In this document: positions 1-8,593 of the stretch, in pieces
How positions within the stretch are numbered: the first letter of the stretch is position 1
How the letters are laid out: every line of letters starts with the position of its first letter
Source of the DNA: Deltaproteobacteria bacterium
GTDB lineage: Bacteria; Desulfobacterota; Binatia; UBA9968
Direction of reading: 5' to 3'
NCBI GenBank assembly: GCA_009692615.1
Contig: SHYW01000003.1
Span: forward strand, 26,816-90,815
DNA: 64,000 nt
Program-made: the position numbers and the translations under genes
The notes under the pieces: generated by a model
The model's input: only the letters and a program-made list of their open reading frames with translations
What the model was told of the DNA's origin: nothing
The model's database searches: none

Positions 1-1
1 C

Positions 2-1009
2 ACCATCGTCGAAGCCAAGCTCGACCGCGGCCGCGGCCCGGTGGCGACTGTGCTGGTCCAGGAAGGCACGCTGCATGTCGGCGACGCCTTTGTCTGCGGC
101 GTGTTTTACGGCAAGGTGCGCGCCATGATCGACGATCAAGGCCATAAGGTCGAGACCGCGCCGCCGTCGTTCCCGGTGGAAATTCTCGGTTTGCAGGGTG
201 TGCCGCTGGCGGGCGATTCCTTTGTTGCCGTGGCCGATGAAGCCAAGGCGCGCCAAGTCGCCGAGTTCCGCCACAGCAAACAGCGCGAAACCGAATTGGT
301 CAAGTCGAGCAAAGTTTCCCTTGACGAACTCTACAGCCAGATCAAAGCCGGCGACGTCAAGGAACTCCGAGTCGTGCTCAAGGCCGACGTGCAAGGTTCG
401 GTCGAGGCGGTGTCCGACGCGCTCACGCGCATGTCGACCGGCGACGTCAAACTCAAAGTGCTGCACGGCTCGGTGGGCGGTATTACCGAAAGTGATATTT
501 TACTCGCTGCGGCTTCCAACGCCATCGTCATCGGTTTCAACGTGCGGCCCGAATCCAAGGGCGCCGCGTTGGCGGCCAAAGAAGGCGTCGACGTGCGGCT
601 CTACACGATCATTTACGAAGTGGTCGCCGATGTGCGCGCCGCCATGGAAGGTTTGTTGGAACCGACCTTCCGCGAGCAGGTTTTCGGCCGGGTGGAAATC
701 CGCCAGATCTTCAACATCGCCGGCGTCGGCACCATCGCCGGCGGCTATGTCAGCGAAGGCAAGATCGCGCGCGGCAATCTGGTGCGCTTGCTGCGCGACC
801 ACGTGGTGGTGCACGAAGGCAAGCTCGCCAGTCTCAAGCGCTTCAAAGACGACGCCCGTGAAGTGGGCGCGGGTTATGAATGCGGTCTGTCGTTGGAAGG
901 TTACCAAGATCTCAAGCAGGGCGACGTTCTCGAGAGCTACGAAAAGATTCCCGTCATTCGTCGAATCAACCCGAATCCGAATCCGACCCGCCCGGAAGCG
1001 CGCGCGTAA
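2..1009 (+). CDS. infB: Translation initiation factor IF-2, C-terminal part (cut by window edge)
   Basis: The reading frame is open from base 2, so the 5' part of the gene lies outside the window. The 335 residues seen match the C-terminal part of bacterial IF-2: the beta-barrel domain after the GTPase ([15 protein letters not shown] near the start), the IF-2 D3 domain ([13 protein letters not shown]) and the last beta-barrel ([19 protein letters not shown]). IF-2 is the GTPase that places initiator tRNA on the 30S subunit; the GTP-binding domain is not in view. The tail [14 protein letters not shown] is Pro/Asn rich and variable. It heads the classic infB, DUF503, rbfA, truB order, which supports the identity. 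Confidence 0.97.
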   Translation, partial: TIVEAKLDRGRGPVATVLVQEGTLHVGDAFVCGVFYGKVRAMIDDQGHKVETAPPSFPVEILGLQGVPLAGDSFVAVADEAKARQVAEFRHSKQRETELVKSSKVSLDELYSQIKAGDVKELRVVLKADVQGSVEAVSDALTRMSTGDVKLKVLHGSVGGITESDILLAAASNAIVIGFNVRPESKGAALAAKEGVDVRLYTIIYEVVADVRAAMEGLLEPTFREQVFGRVEIRQIFNIAGVGTIAGGYVSEGKIARGNLVRLLRDHVVVHEGKLASLKRFKDDAREVGAGYECGLSLEGYQDLKQGDVLESYEKIPVIRRINPNPNPTRPEARA

Positions 1010-1044
1010 TTCGGGCGCCGCGCCGGTCAGTTTCAATTTTCTCC

Positions 1045-1332
1045 ATGGTCGTCGGTGTCCTCAAGCTCAACCTGGCGATTCCCGAAAATCATTCGCTCAA
1101 GGGCAAGCGCGGCGTCATCAAACGCATCCAGGCGCGGGCGGCCGAGCGTTTCAACGTTTCGGTGACCGAATGCGGCGACCAAGATCTGTGGCAGAGCACG
1201 GTGCTCGGCTTCGCCGTCTCCGGAACCAGCCGGCCGGTGATCGAAGCGACGCTCAATAAAATCGTCGACTTCGTCGACGGTTTGGGTTTAGCCGAAGTGG
1301 GCGATTCCGGTGTGGAGTTTTTTTACTGCTGA
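1045..1332 (+). CDS. DUF503 (YlxP-like) protein
   Basis: A 95-residue protein beginning MVVGVLKLNLAIPENHSLKGKR, the hallmark start of DUF503. The family is found between infB and rbfA in many bacteria; Bacillus YlxP is linked to ribosome maturation, but the biochemical role is not settled. The ATG lies 35 bases after the IF-2 stop. An in-frame start far upstream would overlap infB and give a tail unlike the family, so the ATG at 1045 is chosen. The length is normal for the family. Confidence 0.9.
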   Translation: MVVGVLKLNLAIPENHSLKGKRGVIKRIQARAAERFNVSVTECGDQDLWQSTVLGFAVSGTSRPVIEATLNKIVDFVDGLGLAEVGDSGVEFFYC

Positions 1333-1350
1333 GTGACAGATAAATGGTAT

Positions 1351-1370
1351 GGGCGCGATTGATCGCGCCC
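1351..1370. repeat. GGGCGCGAT palindrome (family C, copy 1)
   Basis: Perfect 9-bp inverted repeat GGGCGCGAT/ATCGCGCCC with a 2-base centre, directly after the DUF503 stop codon. The same arms recur at 6564-6583. No T-run follows, so it is not a textbook terminator. Confidence 0.7.
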
Positions 1371-1392
1371 TCAGACATTCTTGGTACAATTC

Positions 1393-1734
1393 ATGGAATA
1401 TCAACGTTCGGAACGGGTCGGCGATTTGATCCTCGAAGTGATCGCCGAATTGCTGCGCAAAGAAATCAACGATCCGCGCGTGCGCGGCGTGACCTTGACC
1501 GGGGTGAAAGTCAGCAAAGACTTGCGCCACGCGCGGGTCTATTTCAATTTGCTCGGCGGCCAGGAAGATCGCACCGCGGTGTTGGCGGGACTGAAGAGTG
1601 CGACCGGTTTCATTCGCGCCAAAGTCAGCAAGCAGCTCAAGCTGCGCTACGTGCCGGAGTTCGAATTTACCTACGACGAAAGCGAAGACTCGGCCCAGCG
1701 CATCGATGAATTATTGAAACAGGTGAAAAACTAG
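1393..1734 (+). CDS. rbfA: Ribosome-binding factor A
   Basis: A 113-residue protein with the RbfA fold signature: RVGDLILEVIAELLRKEINDPRVRGV, then VSKDLRHARVYF and the C-terminal FEFTYDESEDSAQRIDELL. RbfA binds the 30S subunit and helps 16S 5'-end maturation and cold adaptation. The start is taken at ATG 1393; a TTG four codons upstream is possible but adds residues atypical for the family. No strong Shine-Dalgarno is visible at either. It is the third gene of the translation cluster. Confidence 0.95.
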   Translation: MEYQRSERVGDLILEVIAELLRKEINDPRVRGVTLTGVKVSKDLRHARVYFNLLGGQEDRTAVLAGLKSATGFIRAKVSKQLKLRYVPEFEFTYDESEDSAQRIDELLKQVKN

Positions 1735-1744
1735 GAAACTGATT

Positions 1745-1815
1745 TCACCACGAAGGCACGAAGAGCACGAAGTTCGGAGTTGAAAGTTCCGAAACCTTCG
1801 TGTCCTTCGTGGTGA
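1745..1815. repeat. CACGAAG-unit palindrome (family A, copy 1)
   Basis: Imperfect inverted repeat built from CACGAAG-type units on the left and CTTCGTG-type units on the right, filling most of the rbfA-truB gap. Related copies lie at 3856-3947, 15911-15992 and 18703-18775. Confidence 0.8.
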
Positions 1816-1869
1816 ATAGATATTTGGCCTTGCTAGAATTTTCTAATTGTCTCCAAACAACTTTCTTCT

Positions 1870-2778
1870 ATGTTAACCACGCAAAGCGGTGTGCTGCTCA
1901 TCGACAAACCCATCGGGCCGTCTTCGGCTCAGGTCGTCCATCGGGTCAAAACTATTATCGGCGCGAAGAAAGTCGGCCATCTCGGCACCCTCGATCCGTT
2001 CGCTTCCGGTTTGCTTCTGCTGGGCGTCAACGAAGGCACCAAGATCGCCGATATTTTTTTGAGCGGCGCAAAGCGCTACGTCGGCGTAATGGTGTTGGGC
2101 ATCGAAACCGATACCCAGGACGGCACCGGCAAGGTTATTCAGACGCGCGACGTGGCGCCGGTGAGCGCGGCGCAGTTGGCGCGCTTGGAAAGCAAATTTA
2201 CCGGCGCGCTCAAACAGATCCCGCCGATGTTTTCCGCGCTCAAGAAAGACGGCGTGCGTTTGTATGAGTTGGCGCGCCAGGGCAAGGAGATCGCGCGCGA
2301 GGCGCGCGATATTCGCATCGATGCCTTGACGCTGCGCCAGCTGAGCGACAGCGAGATCGAGCTCGACGTCACCTGTTCGCGCGGCACCTACGTGCGCACC
2401 TTGGCCGCCGACATGGGCCATGAACTGGGCTGCGGCGGGCATTTGAAAACGCTCCGGCGCATGGCCTGCGATCATCTTCAACTGGAGCGCGCGCTGACGC
2501 CGGATCATTTGGCTGAAGCGTGCGCCGTCGGCCCGGCCCCCTTGGTGAGTCTGCGTTCGGCATTGAGCCACCTGCCGGCGATAGTTTGGCAAAGCCGGTT
2601 GTTGTCGCGCTTACGCATGGGACAGCAAGACGTACTGGCCGAGCTCGGCCAGCCGCGGGCCGGCGAAAAGCTGTTGGCGATTCTCGATCCGCGCAACGCC
2701 TTGGCGGCGCTAGTCGAATGGAGTACGGAAGATGTCGCGGCGGGCCGCTGGCGGCTCGAGCGGCTGTTCAAAGAGTAG
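1870..2778 (+). CDS. truB: tRNA pseudouridine(55) synthase
   Basis: A 302-residue TruB. It converts U55 of the tRNA T-loop to pseudouridine. The N-terminus has GVLLIDKPIGPSSAQVV, followed by the catalytic motif GTLDPFASGLL whose Asp is the nucleophile, and SRGTYVRTLAADMG, a conserved motif of the family. The length is typical. It closes the infB-rbfA-truB cluster; the usual downstream rpsO and pnp are not here, so synteny breaks at this point and the accessory region begins. Confidence 0.96.
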   Translation: MLTTQSGVLLIDKPIGPSSAQVVHRVKTIIGAKKVGHLGTLDPFASGLLLLGVNEGTKIADIFLSGAKRYVGVMVLGIETDTQDGTGKVIQTRDVAPVSAAQLARLESKFTGALKQIPPMFSALKKDGVRLYELARQGKEIAREARDIRIDALTLRQLSDSEIELDVTCSRGTYVRTLAADMGHELGCGGHLKTLRRMACDHLQLERALTPDHLAEACAVGPAPLVSLRSALSHLPAIVWQSRLLSRLRMGQQDVLAELGQPRAGEKLLAILDPRNALAALVEWSTEDVAAGRWRLERLFKE

Positions 2779-2872
2779 CCGGGCGCTCCTATCGGTGCTC
2801 AGGTTTATTTTTCGACATTGCCACGAAAAAAATACCGCGAGCGATGTCGCGGGCGAATATCTCTAAACGACC

Positions 2873-3829
2873 ATGCGACGAGCCGGCAAAATTTTGTTGA
2901 CCGCGCTGATGAGCGCGATCGTTAGCGTGAACGTCGTCGCCTTCATGCAGGCGCGGGCGATGACGCATTTTGCCGATGGCGGTTCGCGCACCGCGGCGCC
3001 GGAGCAGTTATCGGCGTTGGAGAAATTTTCCGTTCTGCTGACCGGCGTGAATATTCCCCGGCCGAAAAATAATCGAACGCCGTCTTCCTGGGCGTCTGAT
3101 TTTGAAACTTATCGTATTCAAAATCCTGACGGTGCGACGCTGGAAGCTTGGTACGTGGCAGGTGGTAAGGATCGACCGATCGTCACCTTGTTCCACGGTT
3201 TCGCGGTGAGTAAGGCCGCATTGCTGCCCGCAGCGCAAGTATTTCACGAACTCGGTTATGGCGTACTACTGGTGGATTTTTACGGCTCCGGCGGTTCTAC
3301 TGGCAGCGGCACGACAATCGGCGTGAAAGAAGCGGACGATGTCGTCGCGACGCTCGCGTACGCCCGGCGTACTTGGCCGGAGCGCAAGATCGTGCTCTAC
3401 GGCATCTCCATGGGCGGCGCGGCGCTGCTGCGCGCCATCGCCGTCAACGGCGCGCGCCCCGAGGCAATCATCGTCGAAGCGACCTTCGATCGCTTGCGCC
3501 ACACCAGCCAGAACCGTTTTCGCGTCATGGGCGTGCCGCTGGCGCCGTTGGCGGACCTTTTGCTGTTTTGGGGCAGCGTGCAGCAAGGAATTAACTTTTT
3601 CGCGCATAATCCGGCGCAGTACGCGCGCGCGGTCAAATCGCCGGCGCTGATTTTGCACGGCGAAGAGGATCAGCGCGCCACTTTGGCGCAAGGCCGGGCG
3701 GTGGCGACGGCGATGGGAGCGCACGGCCACTTCATTTCCTTTGCCGGCGTGCGCCATATGCCGATCGTCGAAGCCCGGCCCGAGCAATGGCGCGCGGCGG
3801 TGCGGCAATTTCTCGCATCGCTTCGCTGA
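2873..3829 (+). CDS. Alpha/beta hydrolase, membrane-anchored or exported
   Basis: A 318-residue serine hydrolase. Residues 7-28 are a hydrophobic signal or anchor segment. The oxyanion-region motif is LFHGF (about 107), the nucleophile elbow GISMGG places Ser179, and Asp266 (HGEED) and His295 (VRHMP) complete a plausible triad. The architecture matches serine aminopeptidase S33/BAAT-like bacterial hydrolases that act on lipids or small esters; the substrate cannot be deduced. It stands alone, 94 bases after truB, with ATG at 2873 and a poor ribosome-binding site. Confidence 0.82.
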   Translation: MRRAGKILLTALMSAIVSVNVVAFMQARAMTHFADGGSRTAAPEQLSALEKFSVLLTGVNIPRPKNNRTPSSWASDFETYRIQNPDGATLEAWYVAGGKDRPIVTLFHGFAVSKAALLPAAQVFHELGYGVLLVDFYGSGGSTGSGTTIGVKEADDVVATLAYARRTWPERKIVLYGISMGGAALLRAIAVNGARPEAIIVEATFDRLRHTSQNRFRVMGVPLAPLADLLLFWGSVQQGINFFAHNPAQYARAVKSPALILHGEEDQRATLAQGRAVATAMGAHGHFISFAGVRHMPIVEARPEQWRAAVRQFLASLR

Positions 3830-3855
3830 TCGATGGCGTGCTGTCAAATATATTC

Positions 3856-3947
3856 TCACCACCAAGGACAGGAAGTGCACGAAGTAGGGGCGCCGCATGC
3901 TGCGCCATTACACGAACCCTTCGTGTCCTTCGTGATCTTCGTGGTGA
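3856..3947. repeat. CACGAAG-unit palindrome (family A, copy 2)
   Basis: Same unit structure as copy 1, with a longer central part containing a GTAGGGGC motif. It fills the 3' flank of the hydrolase gene. Open frames across it are repeat artefacts. Confidence 0.75.
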
Positions 3948-4073
3948 GATCAGACTTTCTCATGGAACGTGAACACTTAGGAGCACCGGACTGGAAGCGG
4001 CACAAACTTCAGTTTGATCCGCCAGCCAATCGGCGCTATTAGTCAAAAACTGCCGGTTTAGAATTGCCTCACC

Positions 4074-5473
4074 GTGGAATCGCGCATCAACTATCTGCTT
4101 CTCTCTACCGCACTTCTGGGAACATTTTTTCCGGCACGGCGACGCGCATCGTCAGCATCTCCATGCCCACCGTGGCGGCGAGTTTGGGCACCGATCTGCT
4201 CGGCATCTCTTGGGCGCTGCTTTCCTATCAGCTTTCGAATATCGGCCTGTCGGTGGTCTTCGGCCGCATCTCGGACATCTGGGGACGAGAGAAAATGTTC
4301 GCCCTCGGTTTTTTTGTCTTCGCGATTAGCTCGCTACTGTGCGGTATTTCTCAGACTGTCTTGCAGCTAATTCTCGCGCGCTTCGTTCAAGGCGTCGGCG
4401 GCGCCATGTTGCAGTCGTCGAGCCGGGCGCTGGCGGCGGAGTCGGTGAGCGAAGATCTGGCAGGCCGCGCCCAGGGATTTATGACCACGGCCCATCATGT
4501 CGGTTTCATTCTCGGTCCCGGCATCGGCGGCGTGATGATCGATTATTTCAGTTGGCGCTGGAGTTTTTATTTGCTGGTGCCGGTGGGATTGGCCGGCACG
4601 GCGCTGGCGCTGGTGAACATGAGACGGCGCCGCACCGGGACGGCGCGGCATGTCGAGTCGACCGATTATCTCGGCGCGGCTTTGTTGTTCGCCATCACCA
4701 GCACGTTGGTATTTCTCTTCGACCGGCGCACGGGGCAGGCGCTGGGCGGAGCTCTGAAAATATTTCTTGCCTTAGTGTTCTGCGCCAGTCTGGCGGCGTT
4801 CTTGTATCACGAGTCGCGCACGGCGAGTCCCTTCGTCAATTTGCAGCTATTCAAAATCCGCCGCTTCAGTTTCAGCGTGTTAAGCTTGCTGATCGTCGCC
4901 ATCTGTTATTCGCTCACCGGATTTCTCCTGCCCTTTTACTTGCAAGATGTGTTGCATTTGTCGCCCACCAAGATCGGTATTCTATTCATGGCGCCATCGA
5001 TATTGACCGTCGCCTTGGCGCCCTTGAGCGGTTACTTGTCCGATCGTCTCGGGCCGCGCATTCCAGCCACCGTCGGAGTTGCGTTCATGGTGGTGTCCCT
5101 GGCGATGGGTAATTTGTTGCGCGTCGATTCGCATTGGTCCATGGCCGCGCTGCTGGTTATCGTCGGCGCCGCCACCAACGGTATTTTTAATCCCGCTAAT
5201 TCAACCGCAATGATCGCCATGATGCCGAAAGAGCACCGCGGCTTCGCCTCGGCGATGAACCACGTGACTTTCGGCTTCGGCAGCGTTTTCGGCATCGCCC
5301 TGGGCGGTTTGTCGATGTCGCTGGCATTAGAACATTTCACCGGCGTGCCGGGGGCGACGCTAACGACGGACAATCCCGCCGGTTTTGTCAGCGCGCTCAA
5401 CACGACTTTTCTCGCCGCCATCGGCTTGACCTTGATCGCGCTGTTTACTTCGGCGGCGCGCGGCGATCGTTGA
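4074..5473 (+). CDS. MFS drug/solute transporter (DHA2-like), frameshifted at a T6 run
   Basis: Major facilitator of the proton-antiporter type. Motif A GRISDIWGREKMF, motif C GFILGPGIGG and the following FSWRWSFYL are clear, and hydrophobicity gives about 12-14 membrane helices. The family N-terminus (VESRINYLLLSTALLGTFF from GTG 4074) is in one frame and the rest (SGTATRIVSISMPTVAA onward) is in the frame shifted by -1. The break is at TTTTTT, 4125-4130; one extra T would fuse them perfectly. Reading only the downstream frame would need a TTG at 4064 and an implausible N-terminus. Cause: homopolymer error, slippage or a true mutation. The substrate is unknown. Confidence 0.82.
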
Positions 5474-5500
5474 TGTGCTACCGGCGCGGGGCGAATTTCT

Positions 5501-5529
5501 TTGACCTTGATTCTCGCTCTTGGTACAAG
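5501..5529 (+). promoter_or_regulatory. Candidate sigma70 promoter for the 5565 binding-protein gene
   Basis: TTGACC at 5501-5506 and TACAAG at 5524-5529 with a 17-base spacer. Predicted transcription would begin near 5536, after the ATG at 5532 and before the Shine-Dalgarno at 5551, which agrees with the TTG start chosen for the gene. Found by eye only. Confidence 0.4.
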
Positions 5530-5564
5530 CGATGGACGTTGAGTTTAGCAAAGGAGTAAAGTCG

Positions 5565-6542
5565 TTGACTACCAAATTGCTGCGACTGCTGATTCTAACT
5601 TGGTTGCTGGCTGCGCCAACCGGCGGAAGTGCGCAAACCCTCAAGGCCGGCTACATTTCCAAAGACCTCAACTATCTGCCGTTCTTCATCGCCCAGAAAA
5701 AAGGTTTCCATGCTAAAGAGGGCATCACCGTCGATTTGGTGAGCATCGGGCGCAGCGATATTCAGCTCCAAGCGTTGGTCGCCGGTGAGCTGCACTTTGC
5801 CAATATCAATGCCGACAATATAATCATTTGGAACGAGCGCACCAACGGCAATCTCAAAGTCGCCGCCGGTTCGAGCAACGCCGCGCCGTATTTGCTGATC
5901 GGCGCGAAATACATCAAACGGATCGAAGATCTCAAAGGGCAGCGGCTGGGCGTCAACAGTCTGTCGGGCGGAGCGACGTCGATCTTGCTCACGTATTTAA
6001 AAAGCAAAGGACTGATCCACCCGCGCGACTTTTCCATGTCGGTGATCGCCGGCGGTACGCCGGCGCGCTTGAGCGCGCTGGAGAGCGGCGCGGTGGCGGG
6101 CGCCGTGCTAGTGCTGCCGTTTTCCGATATTGCCGTCGACAAAGGATTCACCAAGCTGGGCGACACCACCGAGATCATCTCCGAATACCAATTCAACAAC
6201 ATCAACATCAATCCCGCCTGGGCTGAGAGAAACCGTCCGGCGGTGGTGAAATTTATCAAGGCGCATATTCAATCGCTGCGCTGGCTGCACGAACATCCGG
6301 CCGAAGCGGTGGATTTTCTCAGCAAGGAATTCGGCCTGGCGCCGCAGTACGGTCGGCGCGGCATCGATTATTACACCAAGAATAAAGTCTATCTGATTAA
6401 CGGCGATGTGACGCTGGCTGGGCTAAAAGTGAATATCGAAGTGCAGGTGCAAGACGGCATCATCAAGGGCGCCGTGCCGGCGCCGGAAAAATATATCGAC
6501 TTGAGCTATCTCAGACAGGTGCAGAAAGAGTTGGGCTTGTGA
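5565..6542 (+). CDS. NMT1/THI5-type ABC substrate-binding protein
   Basis: A 325-residue periplasmic binding protein of the NMT1/THI5-like (SsuA/TauA-related) fold. The start is TTG 5565: AAGGAG sits at 5551-5556 with an 8-base spacer and gives a clean signal peptide (LLRLLILTWLLAAPTGGSAQ). Motifs are YLPFFIAQKKGFHAKEGI, the lobe-I segment LVAGELHFANIN, and LKGQRLGVNSLSGGATSILL. Such proteins deliver small organic ligands to an ABC permease, but no permease or ATPase lies beside it. The ligand is unknown. Confidence 0.85.
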   Translation: MTTKLLRLLILTWLLAAPTGGSAQTLKAGYISKDLNYLPFFIAQKKGFHAKEGITVDLVSIGRSDIQLQALVAGELHFANINADNIIIWNERTNGNLKVAAGSSNAAPYLLIGAKYIKRIEDLKGQRLGVNSLSGGATSILLTYLKSKGLIHPRDFSMSVIAGGTPARLSALESGAVAGAVLVLPFSDIAVDKGFTKLGDTTEIISEYQFNNININPAWAERNRPAVVKFIKAHIQSLRWLHEHPAEAVDFLSKEFGLAPQYGRRGIDYYTKNKVYLINGDVTLAGLKVNIEVQVQDGIIKGAVPAPEKYIDLSYLRQVQKELGL

Positions 6543-6563
6543 CGCCGAGACGAACAAAGGTAG

Positions 6564-6583
6564 GGGCGCGATTCATCGCGCCC
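6564..6583. repeat. GGGCGCGAT palindrome (family C, copy 2)
   Basis: Same perfect 9-bp arms as at 1351-1370 with a 2-base centre, again just downstream of a stop codon. Confidence 0.7.
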
Positions 6584-6603
6584 TCGGTTTGAAGAATGAA
6601 TTA

Positions 6604-6631
6604 GCCGCAAAGAACGCAAAAGGCGCAAAAC
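6604..6631. repeat. CGCAAAG-unit tandem (family B, copy 1)
   Basis: Three imperfect 9-base units of GCAAAGAAC/GCAAAAGGC type in a row. Related copies lie at 17028-17055 and 39228-39254. Confidence 0.7.
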
Positions 6632-6641
6632 AAATTCCGGC

Positions 6642-6666
6642 GTAGGGGCAACCCCCGTGGTTGCCC
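6642..6666. repeat. GTAGGGGCAACC hairpin (family C variant)
   Basis: GGGCAACC paired with GGTTGCCC around a short CCCGT centre. Nearly the same sequence occurs at 39269-39298, and both copies follow a family B tandem closely. Confidence 0.7.
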
Positions 6667-6711
6667 TTCCGATGCTTTGTCCGTTACCGCAGTCCAGCGA
6701 AAACTGTCTTC

Positions 6712-8457
6712 ATGCTGCGACGTTGTTGCTTAACAAGTTTTATTTATTTCATCTGCCTGTGGCTGAGCGCTGGCGTGGCGCCGAAGCTATTACAAGCGGC
6801 GGCGATCAACGGACCACGGATGATCAAAGACATTTCCTATCCCGGCGCGGTGGCGGGGGACCGTCGCCGCAGTCTCGATCTTTATCTGCCGGCCGATAGC
6901 GCCAAGAAACCGCCGCTGTTGGCGTTCGTGCATGGCGGTTTTTGGTTGCTCACCGATGACGACTATCGGATCGGCGTGTACATCGCCGAAGCTTTGACGC
7001 GCGAAGGGATCGCCGTCGCTTTGATCCGTTATCGCTTGGCGCCGGCCGCGGCTCATCCGGCGCAAACCGAGGATGTCGCGGCGGCGGTGGCGCTGTTGAT
7101 GCGCGAGGCGGGGCGCTACGGTTACGATTCGAGCCGGATTTTTCTCGCCGGTCATTCCGCCGGCGGCCATCTCGCGACCTTGGTCGCCCTCGATGCGAGT
7201 TATCTCGGCAAACATAATCTCAATCCGAAGTCCCTGGCCGGTGTGGTCTCCTTCAGCGGTCTTTACGATCTGGCGCCGAAATGGAAGGTGACCGACAATC
7301 AGATAAGCGCCACGGTGAAAACTTTCGGCACGGATGGCAATACTCTCAAGCGCGCTTCGCCGGTGACTCATGTGCGGGCCGACGCGCCGCCATTGTTGTT
7401 GCTTAACGCGCAGAATGATTTTCCCGGTTTCGCCATCGATTCAAGAAATTTTCATGAAGCGTTACGCCGGGCCGGGCATAAGTTCGTCGAACGTTGGTTG
7501 GCGCCGGAGCGCGATCACTTCACCCTGATGCGCTTGGACGAAGCGGACAACGAGGCGCGTATGCTGCTGCTGGATTTTGTCAAAGCCGCGCCGTTGGTGC
7601 CGGAATTTAAAATCCTGGTCGACGCCAGGCGGCGTTGGCGCGATCCGCCGTTTTCGACCCAGCCGTTTTGGCGCCATGAAAAACTAGTTCGCGCTTATCC
7701 GGTCGATCAGCGCTTCGTCGATCGGGTCGGCGTGGTTTACAGCACTCTCGGTTATGAACTCAAGGAATGGCCGCTGAAAAACTTTCACGCCATCGGTTTG
7801 TCCGACTATCTCAATTCTATTCCGGCGGAGAAAATCGGCCGCGGCGATTATCTGGTGACGACCAACATTCGCGGCGAGAAACAGTTCTGGCTGCGCGCTC
7901 AGATCGAAGCCTACAAGCCGGTGATCGTGGTCGGCCTCGACGACGAGAAGAATATGTTCAAGCTTGGCGTGTTTTATCGGGCGCTGCGCGAATATTCCTG
8001 GAAAAGCGCCGTGCCGCCGCCGATGATGGCGCGGCCCTTGGGCGCGTTCCTGCACTTCCTCAACGAGCCGCCCCAGGAATTTGGGCTGCAGGCGGCGCAG
8101 TTCGGCCTGACCGAAGATAGTTTTCGCTTAGTTGCCAACGATCCTTTGGCGCGGTTCAAGGATCTGCGCAAAGATCTCTATGAAACCGTTACCGTGCGCA
8201 ACGGCTGCGTCTATTGCAACGGCCTGCGCGGCACCAACGTGCGCAGCCATCACATCGTCGCCGGTACCGGCACGGCCTACGGCGGCGAGGCGTTGGCGCT
8301 AGAATCCTATCCGCCGGAAGTTTGGCGCGCTTTTATCTTCGATCAAATCAACGTCGCGAAAAAAATCGGCGCGTCACCGAACGTCGTCGCCGAATCGGTG
8401 CGCCAAGAGCTTTTCGAGTTGGTGAATCAATCGCGCCGGTCGATGGAAAAGAAGTAG
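6712..8457 (+). CDS. Secreted alpha/beta hydrolase fused to an unrecognised C-terminal domain with CxxCN
   Basis: A 581-residue protein. From ATG 6712 it has a signal peptide (residues about 1-30). Residues about 40-290 are a BD-FAE/carboxylesterase-like hydrolase: oxyanion motif HGG at 74-76, GHSAGG with nucleophile Ser149, and a late RDHF giving the likely catalytic His. Residues about 300-581 form a second domain I do not recognise. It contains NGCVYCNGLRG with Cys499 and Cys502, then SHH, and ends in a helical part. The CxxC-N looks like a heme c motif whose His is replaced, but a metal or disulfide site is equally possible. The gene is longer than single-domain relatives, which are near 300 residues. 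Confidence 0.75.
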   Translation: MLRRCCLTSFIYFICLWLSAGVAPKLLQAAAINGPRMIKDISYPGAVAGDRRRSLDLYLPADSAKKPPLLAFVHGGFWLLTDDDYRIGVYIAEALTREGIAVALIRYRLAPAAAHPAQTEDVAAAVALLMREAGRYGYDSSRIFLAGHSAGGHLATLVALDASYLGKHNLNPKSLAGVVSFSGLYDLAPKWKVTDNQISATVKTFGTDGNTLKRASPVTHVRADAPPLLLLNAQNDFPGFAIDSRNFHEALRRAGHKFVERWLAPERDHFTLMRLDEADNEARMLLLDFVKAAPLVPEFKILVDARRRWRDPPFSTQPFWRHEKLVRAYPVDQRFVDRVGVVYSTLGYELKEWPLKNFHAIGLSDYLNSIPAEKIGRGDYLVTTNIRGEKQFWLRAQIEAYKPVIVVGLDDEKNMFKLGVFYRALREYSWKSAVPPPMMARPLGAFLHFLNEPPQEFGLQAAQFGLTEDSFRLVANDPLARFKDLRKDLYETVTVRNGCVYCNGLRGTNVRSHHIVAGTGTAYGGEALALESYPPEVWRAFIFDQINVAKKIGASPNVVAESVRQELFELVNQSRRSMEKK

Positions 8458-8494
8458 CGGCGAGAGTTACAGTCCTGAAAGCTATTTCCGACAG

Positions 8495-8576
8495 CCTCCC
8501 CCCTTTGAAAAAGGGGGATCGAGGGGGATTTAACTTTGCGCGCAGAAGAAAATCTCCTCCCCTTTCTCAAAGCGGG
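8495..8576. repeat. CCCCCTTT/AAAGGGGG palindrome (family D, copy 1)
   Basis: TCCCCCCTTTGAAAAAGGGGGA forms a strong hairpin and is followed by GAGGGGGATTT and a third arm CCTCCCCTTTCTCAAAG. It lies between convergent genes. A close relative is at 41295-41390. Confidence 0.75.
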
Positions 8577-8593
8577 TGATTCAATTCAATTTG

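Noticed and set aside
198..1259. Long alternative frame across infB and the DUF503 gene
   Set aside because: It is rich in Arg, Ser, Pro and Cys as shadow frames of GC-rich genes are, has no motif, and overlaps two well-supported genes.
3833..4042. Possible small gene after the hydrolase
   Set aside because: Most of the frame runs through a family A palindrome; the residues follow the repeat units (CACGAAG) and there is no ribosome-binding site.
4064..4073. TTG at 4064 as the start of the MFS transporter
   Set aside because: It would give a His/Arg/Ser N-terminus unlike the family, while the other frame encodes the expected first helix up to the six-T run.
5520..5532. TTG 5520 or ATG 5532 as start of the first NMT1-type protein
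   Set aside because: Both lack a ribosome-binding site and put charged residues before the signal peptide; TTG 5565 has AAGGAG at 8 bases, and the promoter candidate predicts a transcript start after 5532.
6604..6631. Family A and B tandem units as a CRISPR array
   Set aside because: Units are 7-9 bases with no unique spacers of regular length and no cas genes, so they are simple intergenic repeats.
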